From Metarhizobium sp964253915 (GTDB lineage Bacteria; Pseudomonadota; Alphaproteobacteria; Rhizobiales; Rhizobiaceae), in assembly GCF_964253915.1 (NCBI RefSeq), contig NZ_CAXUSG020000009.1, forward strand, positions 1 to 64,000: a stretch of 64,000 nucleotides of DNA, written 5' to 3'. Position 1 is the stretch's first letter. Each line of letters begins with the position of its first letter. A model generated the notes under the pieces. That model was not told the origin of the DNA and made no database searches. It was given only the letters and a program-made list of their open reading frames with translations. Positions 44,924-53,684 of the stretch are shown here, in pieces. The position numbers and the translations under genes are program-made.

Positions 44924-45282
44924 CGGTCGATCGCCTTCAGACCCTTCTCGAAGAGATGGAGCAGGCGGCTTCCGAGATCGGTGTCTTCCTCGCCGGCATC
45001 AGCAGGGAAGATTTTCTCGGTGATGTCATGCGGCAGCGGGCCGTGGGCATGAACCTGGTGATCATCGGCGAAATCGCCACGCAACTTGCCGACAGTCATC
45101 CGTTCGTCCTCACGGATCATCCGGAGATACCGTGGATCAAGATTCGCGGCATGCGCAATCGTATCGCCCATGGCTATCTGAGCATCAATCTCGATACGAT
45201 ATGGGATACCGCCCGGCAGGCGATCCCCGACCTCGTCGACAAACTCCACGCATTGCGCCATTGGCGCGCTCAAGGCGAATGA
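44920..45282 (+). CDS. hepT: HEPN-family ribonuclease toxin (DUF86)
   Basis: 120 aa. An all-helical HEPN domain ends in the motif RNRIAHGY, which fits the R-x4-H-x-Y pattern of HepT toxins: Arg and His form the RNase site and Tyr is the target of the antitoxin. With mntA upstream in a 4-nt overlap, it forms a complete type VII toxin-antitoxin pair. allA starts directly after its stop, so the pair is embedded in the operon and is read on the same strand. Confidence 0.88.
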   Translation: MTVDRLQTLLEEMEQAASEIGVFLAGISREDFLGDVMRQRAVGMNLVIIGEIATQLADSHPFVLTDHPEIPWIKIRGMRNRIAHGYLSINLDTIWDTARQAIPDLVDKLHALRHWRAQGE

Positions 45283-45786
45283 ATGACATCCACCACTCTC
45301 CCGATCCGTCCCCTGACTGCATCCGCCTTCGCCCCGTTCGGCGACGTCATCGAAACCAACCCCGCCGCCATGCGCCACATCAACGGCGGCACGACGGAGC
45401 GGTATCACGCCCTGGCGCGCGCCGAGGCCGAAGGCGACGATGCGCGGGTGATCATCAACATTTTTCGCGGCGAGCCGCGCCGGTTTCCTTATGCCGTCAA
45501 TATGATGGAGCGTCATCCATTCGGCAGCCAGAGTTTTTCGCCGCTGTCCGGGCGACCGTTCCTGGTGGTTGTTTCCGAGGATGAGGGCGGGCGTCCCGGT
45601 ATTCCCCAGGTGTTTTTCGCCCGCGGCGACCAGGGCGTGAATTACCGGCGCAATGTCTGGCACCATCCGCTGATGACGCTCGGTGAGACCGCCGATTTCC
45701 TCGTCGTCGACCGCGAGGGGCCGGGCAACAATCTGGAAGAGTTCTTTTTCGACGTGCCCTACATCATTGCGGAGCCCAGCCCATGA
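45283..45786 (+). CDS. allA: Ureidoglycolate lyase
   Basis: 167 aa. Begins LPIRPLTASAFAPFGDVIET, has INIFRGEPRRFPY with MMERHPFGSQSFSPL, and ends in VWHHPLMTLGETADFLVVDR, the cupin-like AllA signature with metal-binding His and Glu. It splits (S)-ureidoglycolate into glyoxylate and urea. Its ATG directly follows the hepT stop and its stop overlaps uraH (ATGA). Confidence 0.94.
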   Translation: MTSTTLPIRPLTASAFAPFGDVIETNPAAMRHINGGTTERYHALARAEAEGDDARVIINIFRGEPRRFPYAVNMMERHPFGSQSFSPLSGRPFLVVVSEDEGGRPGIPQVFFARGDQGVNYRRNVWHHPLMTLGETADFLVVDREGPGNNLEEFFFDVPYIIAEPSP

Positions 45787-46139
45787 CCGGATTGACCACC
45801 CATGTTCTCGATGCCGCCCACGGCACGCCGGCCGAAGGGCTGACGATCGAGCTGTTCCGCCTTTCCGGCGACCGCCGCGAGAAATTGAAAACCGTCGTCA
45901 CCAATGCCGACGGGCGGGTCGATGGCGGGCCTCTGCTGATTGGCGAGCAGTTCCTGGCTGGAGAATACGAGTTGCTGTTCCATGCCGGCGATTATCTGCG
46001 CCGCAAGGGTGTTACGCTGGCCGAACCGGCTTTTCTCGACCTCATCCCGATCCGTTTCGGTATAGCCGATGTCGCCGGGCACTACCACGTGCCTCTGCTG
46101 CTTTCGCCCTACAGCTATTCCACCTATCGCGGGAGCTGA
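45783..46139 (+). CDS. uraH: 5-Hydroxyisourate hydrolase (transthyretin-like)
   Basis: 118 aa. It has LTTHVLDAAHGTPAEGL at the start, and ends in LLLSPYSYSTYRGS, the diagnostic C-terminal YRGS of HIU hydrolase that carries active-site residues. It hydrolyses the PuuD product 5-hydroxyisourate to OHCU. Coupled by 4-nt overlap to allA. Confidence 0.95.
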   Translation: MTGLTTHVLDAAHGTPAEGLTIELFRLSGDRREKLKTVVTNADGRVDGGPLLIGEQFLAGEYELLFHAGDYLRRKGVTLAEPAFLDLIPIRFGIADVAGHYHVPLLLSPYSYSTYRGS

Positions 46140-46143
46140 CGGC

Positions 46144-46884
46144 ATGATCTTCGCCGCGATCGCCGATATCCATGGAAATTGCGCGGCGCTGGAAGCGGTG
46201 CTTGCCGATATCGACCGGCAAGGCATCACCGACATCGTCAATCTCGGCGATTGCCTCAGCGGCCCGCTGGAGGCGGATCGCACCGCCGACCTGTTGATGT
46301 CGCGCGAGATGCTGCATGTGCGCGGCAATCACGACCGCTACCTGATCGAAAGTCCGGCGGATGCCATGCCCTTATGGGAGGAGCACGCCTTCCGGCAGCT
46401 GTCGGCCCGGCATCTGGACTGGCTGCGCAGCCTGCCGTTCAGCACCGTCTGGCGCGATGAGATCTATTGCTGCCACGCCACCCCGAAGGACGACAACACC
46501 TATTGGCTGGAGAAGGTCTCGACGGAGGGACATATCTTCCTGCGGCCCGTCGAGGAGATCGAGGCGTTGGCAGAGGGCATCGTGCAGCCGCTGATCCTGT
46601 GCGGCCACAGCCATATCCCGCGGATCGTCCGCCTGCGCGACGGGCGGCTGATCGTCAATCCGGGCAGCGTCGGCGGCCCGGCCTATGACGACGACGCACC
46701 GCATGTCCACAAGGTGGAGGCAGGCGCGCCGTTTGCGAGTTATGCGGTGCTGGAAAAGACGGATGCCGGCTGGCTGACGGCGTTCCGGCAGGTGCCTTAC
46801 GACCACGCTGCAATGGCAAGGCTTGCCATGCAGAATGGCCGTCCGGAATGGGCAAGCGCGCTGCAGACGGGCTGGCTGCGATAA
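46144..46884 (+). CDS. Calcineurin-like metallophosphatase
   Basis: 246 aa. Metal-binding motifs are in order: ADIHGN, GDCLSGP, GNHDR, CHATPKDDN and GHSHIPR. This is the YfcE/MJ0936 group of metallophosphoesterases; the substrate could be a nucleotide or a phosphodiester. It starts 4 nt after the uraH stop and ends the operon, so it may act on a purine-derived compound. That is inference from position. Confidence 0.85.
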   Translation: MIFAAIADIHGNCAALEAVLADIDRQGITDIVNLGDCLSGPLEADRTADLLMSREMLHVRGNHDRYLIESPADAMPLWEEHAFRQLSARHLDWLRSLPFSTVWRDEIYCCHATPKDDNTYWLEKVSTEGHIFLRPVEEIEALAEGIVQPLILCGHSHIPRIVRLRDGRLIVNPGSVGGPAYDDDAPHVHKVEAGAPFASYAVLEKTDAGWLTAFRQVPYDHAAMARLAMQNGRPEWASALQTGWLR

Positions 46885-46920
46885 TATCCGCCGAACGCGA
46901 CGCGCCCGGCGGGGGGTGGA

Positions 46921-48060
46921 TCAGGCGTCGAGCAGGATGTTCTTGTCGACGTCGGCGATGTTGCGCTTGCCGCAGAGCGCCATGGTGATGTCCATCTCCT
47001 TGCGGATGATCTCCAGCGCCGTGGTGACGCCGCGCTTGCCGTCGGCGCCGAGGCCATAGAGGAAGGGACGGCCGATGTATGTGCCCTTGGCGCCAAGCGC
47101 CACGGCCTTCAGCACGTCCTGGCCGGAGCGGATGCCGCCGTCGATATGCACTTCGATCTTGTCACCGACCGCATCGACGATGCGCGGCAGCATGCCGATC
47201 GAGGACATGGCGCCGTCGAGCTGGCGGCCGCCGTGGTTCGAGACGATGATGGCGTCGGCGCCGGTCGAGACCGCCATCTTGGCGTCTTCCGGATCGAGGA
47301 TGCCCTTGAGGATCAGCGGGCCGCCCCAGCGTTCCTTGATCCACGCCACGTCGTTCCAGGACAGCCGCGGGTCGAACTGTTCCGAGGTCCAGACCGACAG
47401 CGACGAGAGGTCGGTGACGCTCTTGGCGTGGCCGACGATGTTGCGGAAGGTGCGGCGCTGGGTGCCGAGCATCTTTAGGCACCAGCCGGGGCGCGTCGCC
47501 ATCTGCCAGATGTGCTTCGGCGTGAATTTCGGCGGCGCGGACAGGCCGTTGCGGATGTCCTTGTGACGCTGGCCGAGGATCTGCAGGTCGAGCGTCAAGA
47601 CCAGCGCCGAGCACTTGGCCGCCTTTGCGCGGTCGATCAGGTTGATGACGAAATCGCGGTCCTGCATGACGTAGAGCTGGAACCAGAACGGTTTTTTGGT
47701 GACGGAAGCGACATCCTCGATCGAGCAGATGCTCATGGTCGACAGCGTGAAGGGCACGCCGAATTCTTCCGCCGCTTGCGCCGCCAGCATTTCGCCGTCG
47801 GCATGCTGCATGCCGGTCAGGCCGGTCGGCGACAAGGCGACCGGCATGGAAACCGGCTGGCCGATCATCGACGAGGCGAGGGACCGGTTCGTCATGTCAA
47901 CCAGCACCCGCTGCCGGAGCTTGATCTTGGCGAAATCGTCCTCGTTGGCGCGGTAGGTGCTCTCCGTCCAGGCGCCGCTATCGGCATAATCGAAGAACAT
48001 CTTTGGAACCCGGCGCTTGGCGAGTGCCTTCAGATCCTTGATTTCCAGCGGCTTGCCCAT
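46921..48060 (-). CDS. lldD: FMN-dependent alpha-hydroxyacid dehydrogenase (lactate dehydrogenase-like)
   Basis: 379 aa. It starts EIKDLKALAKRRVPKMFFDY, has the catalytic region SNHGGRQLDGA (His and Arg) and ends in a GAKGTYIGRPFLYGL FMN-binding loop. LldD oxidises L-lactate at the membrane; related enzymes act on glycolate or other 2-hydroxy acids. It is convergent with the ureide operon. A 9-bp-arm dyad lies 79 bp before its start, suggesting a GntR-type repressor. The substrate assignment is not certain. Confidence 0.85.
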   Translation of the reverse strand: MGKPLEIKDLKALAKRRVPKMFFDYADSGAWTESTYRANEDDFAKIKLRQRVLVDMTNRSLASSMIGQPVSMPVALSPTGLTGMQHADGEMLAAQAAEEFGVPFTLSTMSICSIEDVASVTKKPFWFQLYVMQDRDFVINLIDRAKAAKCSALVLTLDLQILGQRHKDIRNGLSAPPKFTPKHIWQMATRPGWCLKMLGTQRRTFRNIVGHAKSVTDLSSLSVWTSEQFDPRLSWNDVAWIKERWGGPLILKGILDPEDAKMAVSTGADAIIVSNHGGRQLDGAMSSIGMLPRIVDAVGDKIEVHIDGGIRSGQDVLKAVALGAKGTYIGRPFLYGLGADGKRGVTTALEIIRKEMDITMALCGKRNIADVDKNILLDA

Positions 48061-48138
48061 CTCGATCCCCTTGTGGTGAATTGCCCTGACGCGGCAATAG
48101 CACGGTCGGGGGCGGCCTGTTAAGACTGCTGCGTGGCA

Positions 48139-48161
48139 AGAGGTAAATTTTTTTTACCTCT
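48139..48161. promoter_or_regulatory. Perfect dyad upstream of lldD and the VOC gene
   Basis: AGAGGTAAA (48139-48147) and TTTACCTCT (48153-48161) pair perfectly around TTTTT. It lies in the divergent region between lldD and the small VOC gene. The GGTnnn...ACC core resembles GntR/FadR-type operators. Confidence 0.5.
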
Positions 48162-48239
48162 ACGAGAATTGTTCGGCGACGAGCGGCTCCGGGAACGAAA
48201 TCATCCCTGCCCGGTTAAAGACCGGGAAAGGAGACGACG

Positions 48240-48584
48240 ATGGCATTGACGGCAATTTATGCGCAACTCAACTGTTCCGATCTCGGGGCCAGTACGGCCT
48301 GGTTCTCCACCTTGTTCGCCCGTCAGCCCGATGCCCGGCCAATGCAGGGATTGGCGGAATGGCATCATGGCCGCGAGGCGGGCTTCCAGCTCTACGAAAA
48401 TCCGCAGCAAGCGGGCAGCGGCACGCTGACCCTGCTCGTGGACGACATCCGCAGCGAGCAAGAGCGGCTGGGGGCAGGCGGAGTGAAAACCGCAGAGATC
48501 GAGACAGCCGACTACACGACGATCATGCGTCTCAACGACCCTGACGGCAATCTGGTTGTCCTGGCGCAGCCGGGTCGAGGATGA
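48240..48584 (+). CDS. VOC family protein
   Basis: 114 aa. One glyoxalase-like pair of modules: LTAIYAQLNCSDLGASTAWF at the start and MRLNDPDGNLVVLAQPG at the end. AGGAGACGACG precedes the ATG. The substrate is not identifiable. It is divergent from lldD and convergent with guaD, with a palindrome in the shared promoter. Confidence 0.82.
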   Translation: MALTAIYAQLNCSDLGASTAWFSTLFARQPDARPMQGLAEWHHGREAGFQLYENPQQAGSGTLTLLVDDIRSEQERLGAGGVKTAEIETADYTTIMRLNDPDGNLVVLAQPGRG

Positions 48585-48612
48585 TCTCGTCGCGAAGAGC
48601 CGGCTCCGTCAT

Positions 48613-49926
48613 TCAGGTGCGAAGCGTGCTCTTCGCCGCCTTGCCCGCCACATAGGTTTCTGCAATCGCCCGGTCATCGCCCATCGTCTGCAGCAGGAAC
48701 AGTTCTTCGGCGAGCGTCTTCACCACTTCCATCTTCAGCGCCATGGCCGGCGTGGCGGCGGCATCGAGCACGACGAGGTCGGCGTCGGAGCCGGGAGCCA
48801 GCGTGCCGATGCGGTCGTCGAGCGCCAGCGCTTCGGCATTGCCGCGCGTCATCAGGTAGAAACTTTCGAGCGGGTTCAGCCTTTCGCCTTGCAATTGCTG
48901 GATCTTGTAGGCCTCGTCCATCGTCCGCAGCATGGAATAGCTGGAGCCGCCGCCGATATCGGTGGCGACGGCGATGCGCACCGGTTTTTCCCGGCGCATG
49001 AGCTTCTTCATCGGGAAGAGGCCGGAGCCCAGGAAGAGGTTGGAGGTCGGGCAATGCACGGCAATGGAGCTGGCGTCGCTCAGGGCATCGGCCTCGCGGT
49101 CGGAGAGGTGGATGGCGTGGCCGAGCAGCGTCTTGCGACCGAGCAGGCCGTAACGGGCGTAGATGTCGGTATAGTCGATGGCCTCGGGGTAGAGCGAGCA
49201 GGTGTAGTCGATCTCGTCGGTGTTTTCCGAAAGATGCGTCTGGATGTGCAGGTCGGGGAATTCCCGCGCCAGCGCCTGTGCCGCCTCCATCTGCGCCGGG
49301 GTCGAGGTGATGGCGAAGCGCGGGGTGATGGCGACGTGGTTGCGGCCCTTGCCGTGCCATTCGGCGATGATCTGCCGGGTCTCGTCGTAACCCGTTTCCG
49401 GCGTATCGAGCAGGCCTTGCGGGGCGTTGCGGTCCATCATCACCTTGCCGGCGACCATGCAGAGGTTACGGCGCAGGCTTTCGGCGAAGAAGGCGTCGGC
49501 GGAGGCCTTGTGCACCGAGCAGTAGGCCACCGCCGTCGTCGTGCCGTGGCGGATCAACTCGCCGAAGAAATGCGTGGCGATGCGTTCCGCATGCGCGCTT
49601 TCGACGAAACGGCATTCCTCCGGAAATGTGTAGGTGTTCAGCCATTCCAGCAGATTGGCGGCATAGGAGCCGATCACCTGCATCTGCGGGAAATGCAGAT
49701 GCATGTCGATGAAGCCCGGCAGGATGAGGTGCGGCCGGTGGTCAATCTCGACGGTATCGGCGGGCGCGGTCGCCTTGATAGCGGCATAATCGCCTTTTGC
49801 GGCGATCTTGCCGTCGTCGACCAGCAGGCCGCCGTCCTCGATGTAGTCGTAGCTGGCGGCATCGGCGAGGCTTTCCGGCGCGCGCTTGAAGGAGAGCAGG
49901 CGACCGCGCAGCAGGGTCATGGTCAT
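48613..49926 (-). CDS. guaD: Guanine deaminase
   Basis: 437 aa. Amidohydrolase fold with the zinc-binding HMHLHFPQMQ in the first third, HLSENTDEIDY in the middle and HCPTSNLFLGSG, the guanine deaminase signature, later. It turns guanine to xanthine. Its ATG overlaps the puuD stop by 4 nt (ATGA), so it is coupled to urate oxidase. This places purine entry and urate oxidation in one transcript. Confidence 0.95.
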   Translation of the reverse strand: MTMTLLRGRLLSFKRAPESLADAASYDYIEDGGLLVDDGKIAAKGDYAAIKATAPADTVEIDHRPHLILPGFIDMHLHFPQMQVIGSYAANLLEWLNTYTFPEECRFVESAHAERIATHFFGELIRHGTTTAVAYCSVHKASADAFFAESLRRNLCMVAGKVMMDRNAPQGLLDTPETGYDETRQIIAEWHGKGRNHVAITPRFAITSTPAQMEAAQALAREFPDLHIQTHLSENTDEIDYTCSLYPEAIDYTDIYARYGLLGRKTLLGHAIHLSDREADALSDASSIAVHCPTSNLFLGSGLFPMKKLMRREKPVRIAVATDIGGGSSYSMLRTMDEAYKIQQLQGERLNPLESFYLMTRGNAEALALDDRIGTLAPGSDADLVVLDAAATPAMALKMEVVKTLAEELFLLQTMGDDRAIAETYVAGKAAKSTLRT

Positions 49927-51161
49927 TGCGCCGATCCTTCGGTCACGCTGTTTTCGAACCAGGCGACCAGCAGCTTGCGTTCCTCCGGCGTGATCTCGGT
50001 CAGATTGCCGGGCGGCATGGCGTGGCTGCGCCCGGCCTGCAGGTAGATTTCGCGAGCATGTGCGGCAATCTCTCCGTCAGCTTCCAGCACGACGCCCTTG
50101 GGTGCGCGCAATATGCCGTCCCAGACGGGTTCGGCAGCGTGGCACATCGAGCAGCGGCTGAGCACGATGTCTTTGGCAGCCGGGAAGTGGCTGTTAGCGG
50201 CAAATTTCTGGAAGGTCGGGGCGATGGCCGTTTCCTGTTCGCCGGTCAGGATTTTCGGAACCGTCGAGAGCCAGATGATGATGATGAACAGGATCACCGT
50301 CGCCGCCCATGTCCAGGTCGGCCGGCCTTTTCGGGCGTGGGTGGTGTTGAACCAGTGGCGGATGGTGACGCCCATCAGGAACACCAGCGCCGCGATCACC
50401 CAGTTGAAGGCGGTGGCGAAGGCCAGCGGATAGTGGTTCGACAGCATGAAGAAGATGACGGGCAGCGTCAGGTAGTTGTTGTGCAGCGAGCGCTGCTTGG
50501 CGATGAAGCCGTATTTCGGATCCGGCGTGCGGCCGGCGATCAGGTCGGCGACGACGATTTTCTGGTTGGGAATGATGATGAAGAAGACGTTGGCCGACAT
50601 GATCGTCGCCGTGAAGGCGCCGAGATGCAGGAAGGCAGCGCGGCCGGAGAAGATCTGCGTATAGCCCCAGGCCATGGCAACCAGCGCCACGTAAAGCACC
50701 AGCATCAGGCCCCAGAGGTTCTTGCCGAGCGGCGACTTGCAAAGCAGGTCGTAGATGATCCAGCCGAGACCGAGCGAGGCGAGCGAGAGCACGATCGCCG
50801 TGGTCTGGCTGATGTCGAGCACATGCCGGTCGATGAGGAAGAGATCGGCGCCGCCGTAATAGACCAGACAGAGCATGGCAAAGCCCGACAGCCAGGTGGC
50901 ATAGGATTCCCATTTGAACCAGGTCAGGTGCTCCGGCATGCTGGCAGGCGCCACCAGATATTTTTGGATGTGGTAAAAACCGCCACCATGGACCTGCCAC
51001 TCCTCGCCATAGGCGCCCGGCGGCAGATGCGGCCGTTTCACCAGGCCGAGATCCAGTGCGATGAAATAGAAGGAAGAGCCGATCCAGGCGATCGCCGTGA
51101 TGACGTGCAACCAGCGCACGGCGAAAGCGAGCCATTCCCAGGCTATGGCGAATTCATACAT
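49923..51161 (-). CDS. puuD: Urate hydroxylase with membrane domain and C-terminal cytochrome c
   Basis: 412 aa from ATG 51161 (AGGGGA 6 nt upstream). About eight hydrophobic helices (from FAIAWEWLAFAVRWLHVI onward) form the PuuD membrane domain, with family residues SNHYPLAFATAFNW. The C-terminus has a haem-attachment motif CSMCHAAEP and a distal Met (MPPGN), so electrons go to the respiratory chain rather than to oxygen directly. It oxidises urate to 5-hydroxyisourate. guaD follows with a 4-nt overlap. Confidence 0.93.
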   Translation of the reverse strand: MYEFAIAWEWLAFAVRWLHVITAIAWIGSSFYFIALDLGLVKRPHLPPGAYGEEWQVHGGGFYHIQKYLVAPASMPEHLTWFKWESYATWLSGFAMLCLVYYGGADLFLIDRHVLDISQTTAIVLSLASLGLGWIIYDLLCKSPLGKNLWGLMLVLYVALVAMAWGYTQIFSGRAAFLHLGAFTATIMSANVFFIIIPNQKIVVADLIAGRTPDPKYGFIAKQRSLHNNYLTLPVIFFMLSNHYPLAFATAFNWVIAALVFLMGVTIRHWFNTTHARKGRPTWTWAATVILFIIIIWLSTVPKILTGEQETAIAPTFQKFAANSHFPAAKDIVLSRCSMCHAAEPVWDGILRAPKGVVLEADGEIAAHAREIYLQAGRSHAMPPGNLTEITPEERKLLVAWFENSVTEGSAQ

Positions 51162-51419
51162 TCCTGTCCCCTTTGCTCTCTCCCGACTCGGCACTTTGCG
51201 AAAAAAATCAAAGGCAGGGAAGGGTAAATCGCCGCTGTACACGGCGGAAAAGGCCTCTTGCCGTCTCGGCGCGTCTCCAGCTCACCTGTAATTTTTGCAT
51301 TGCAACAATTCGGGATTAGCCTGATACATCAGTATATGCTAAAATAATGATGCGATTGGCCGGCAAACCGGCATGTCATCCGGTTTGCCGCTGATGCTTT
51401 CATCAACGGAGAATATGCC

Positions 51420-51752
51420 ATGCGCTCTGTTCTGACCCTTGTGATGATTGCGTTTGCGTCCTGCGTCCAAGCCCACGAAGCCCAGACGGGCTGGAAGTAT
51501 GAAGCGTTTTGCTGCAACGGAAACAGCCACAACGGCGATTGCCAGATGATCCCGACGCGCAGCGTCAAGATCACGCCCAGCGGGTTTGTGGTTCAGTTGA
51601 CGCCCGGCGGCCATCGGCTGGTAACCCGTCGCCATATCTTCAACCTGAAGCAAGGTGACGCCCGGCGATCACAGGATGGCGAATATCACCTTTGCCTGTT
51701 CCCAGATGAAAACACGCCGCGTTGCTTCTATGCGCCGGACATGGGTTTCTGA
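51420..51752 (+). CDS. Hypothetical exported protein
   Basis: 110 aa. A signal peptide is clear (MRSVLTLVMIAFASCVQAH, cleavage likely after VQA). The mature part contains paired Cys (FCCNGNSHNGDCQMI and YHLCLFPDENTPRCFY), suggesting disulphide bonds in the periplasm. A similar Cys pattern occurs in small exported proteins of rhizobia and their phages. Function unknown. It is divergent from puuD with about 260 bp between. Confidence 0.7.
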   Translation: MRSVLTLVMIAFASCVQAHEAQTGWKYEAFCCNGNSHNGDCQMIPTRSVKITPSGFVVQLTPGGHRLVTRRHIFNLKQGDARRSQDGEYHLCLFPDENTPRCFYAPDMGF

Positions 51753-51830
51753 GTTCTTGCGAGGCTGGCAGATGCATGTCGTACGGCTTGTCTTGTCCGG
51801 CAGGTTGTTGCGCGTGGAGCGCGCCAGCCG

Positions 51831-53465
51831 TCAGCCGACCAGCCCGGGCAGGATGTGCAGATTGGAAGAAAAACTTGCGCTTTGTTGGCGGTCTGCCGCC
51901 ATGCGCGCCTGGAGGTCTTCGAAGCTGAGGGGCCTGGCGTAATAATAGCCCTGCGCGAATTCGGCGCCGAGCCCGGTCAAGGCATCGGCCTGCATCGGTG
52001 TCTCGACACCTTCCACAACCACCTCCGTGCCGATTTCCTTCGCAATGGCAATGATATGAGGGATCATGGACCCCTTGTAGGAGCCGTCACTTTCTCCGAT
52101 ATCATCGACGAAGGATTTGTCGATCTTGAGGTAGTCGGGCCGTATCTCCTTCAATTGCTTCAGATTGGACGTTCCGGTCCCGAAATCGTCAATGGCGATC
52201 TTGAACCCGAAGCTTTTCAGGTAGGTGATCGTTTCTTCGCTCGAAACCATCTCGCCAATCCCGGTCTCGAGAATTTCGCAAACGAGTTGAAAGCCACGCT
52301 GCCTCAGTTCTCTGAAACCGGCGCAGCCTTTGATCTTCTCGAGCTGGTCGTGTTCGAGGTCTTTCGGATAGAAATTGAAGGCAACACGAAATCCGGGCGG
52401 ACAGTCGAGGCGCGAAAGCTCCCGGAGGGTTCTGGTGACAATGATTTCCGTGAACTTCCATGTGGAGCCGCCGGCGCTGATCAGCGGGACGAATACATTC
52501 GGAGGCAGCGGGCCGATTTCATCCTCGAAGCGCGCCAATACTTCGCAGCCGACGGTCGCTCCGCTTCGGAGGCAGACGATCGGCTGATAAACGCAACGAA
52601 AGTTTTCGTATCTGCGGAGCGCCAGAGACCGCAACACGCGTCCCTTTTCACTCGAACGCGCCTTGGAGTGCTCGGAGACAAGGAGGAAGACGGCGATCGC
52701 TACCGAGGTGGAAAAAAGCAAGCCGAGGATGCAGCCCAGTATGTTTCGCTGCCAGATCTCCGTGAAACTGCGCTTGCCGATGACGCAGATACTGCCACTG
52801 GCGTGAGCGCAAGACATTACCAGTGCTGAGGTGCCCAGCCGTGCTTGTTGCGATTTGATGAACTCGTCGTACAGCGTGGCATCGCCATATGCGGGGGCTA
52901 GAAACTCGTTTTTAGCATTGACGGTTATCAACGACCATCGGAGATCGCCCATCACCCCCCGCAGGCTTGCGGGAAACAACACCAATCCGAAGTCCCGCTC
53001 CCTGACCAGATGATAAAGCTGGCCCGCCGGGAGGAAATTCAGTTCAACCTCAAGCCAAGTCTTTCGACCAGGGTATTTGGGGTTGAGGGCGGATTCACCG
53101 GTAATCTCGACTGACGAACTCAGCAGTCCGGCAACTGCCGAACATCGAATTGTGTTCGTGTCCGGTGCAAAGACCACGATGTCGCCGACCTGACGGTTGC
53201 TGACCAGGTTCGCCCTGAGGGTGGACAGCGTCTGGTCGTTGCAGCTCGCTACCGGGATTTCCTTGAGTTTCTGGAAAACGGCATTGCGCTCGCTCATGAT
53301 CTGGGTCGCCAGATGCAGCAGGGTCTCCACGCTCGTGCGCACGGCGGCTTTCTCGATCGAGAAAACCGTCCACCAGACGACTAAAAAAACGCCCAGACCA
53401 GCCGCAAAACCATAAAATACGGCCATTGGACGCTGGTTCTGTTTGGGATTTCTCGGCGAGTTCAT
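51831..53465 (-). CDS. EAL-domain c-di-GMP phosphodiesterase with periplasmic CSS-like sensor
   Basis: 544 aa. One hydrophobic segment near the N-terminus and one near residue 240-265 bracket a periplasmic domain with Cys residues (VASCNDQT, TIRCSAV), resembling the CSS-motif sensor that responds to redox state. The C-terminal EAL domain has GCEVLARF (the EAL signature as EVL), IDDFGTGTSN, KIDKSFVDD and EGVET, all catalytic positions apparently kept. It should cleave c-di-GMP. No diguanylate cyclase is beside it. Confidence 0.85.
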   Translation of the reverse strand: MNSPRNPKQNQRPMAVFYGFAAGLGVFLVVWWTVFSIEKAAVRTSVETLLHLATQIMSERNAVFQKLKEIPVASCNDQTLSTLRANLVSNRQVGDIVVFAPDTNTIRCSAVAGLLSSSVEITGESALNPKYPGRKTWLEVELNFLPAGQLYHLVRERDFGLVLFPASLRGVMGDLRWSLITVNAKNEFLAPAYGDATLYDEFIKSQQARLGTSALVMSCAHASGSICVIGKRSFTEIWQRNILGCILGLLFSTSVAIAVFLLVSEHSKARSSEKGRVLRSLALRRYENFRCVYQPIVCLRSGATVGCEVLARFEDEIGPLPPNVFVPLISAGGSTWKFTEIIVTRTLRELSRLDCPPGFRVAFNFYPKDLEHDQLEKIKGCAGFRELRQRGFQLVCEILETGIGEMVSSEETITYLKSFGFKIAIDDFGTGTSNLKQLKEIRPDYLKIDKSFVDDIGESDGSYKGSMIPHIIAIAKEIGTEVVVEGVETPMQADALTGLGAEFAQGYYYARPLSFEDLQARMAADRQQSASFSSNLHILPGLVG

Positions 53466-53684
53466 ACGCTAACCCTGAACAAATTCACGAACATCACTAT
53501 CCTTGCGAGCTTAAAATCTCGTTTCCAGAACAGCGCCTGCGGCAAATTGGCGGATTTTTCCGTTTATTTTCAGCGACAAAACCTTCCCGCCCGAAGATCG
53601 TGTTGTCAAGCTGCCGTCAGAAGAAAGACAAGCGCTGAAATTCGACCATGTTCGGAGATGTCATTCAAGTCCGTCATGCTGGCG

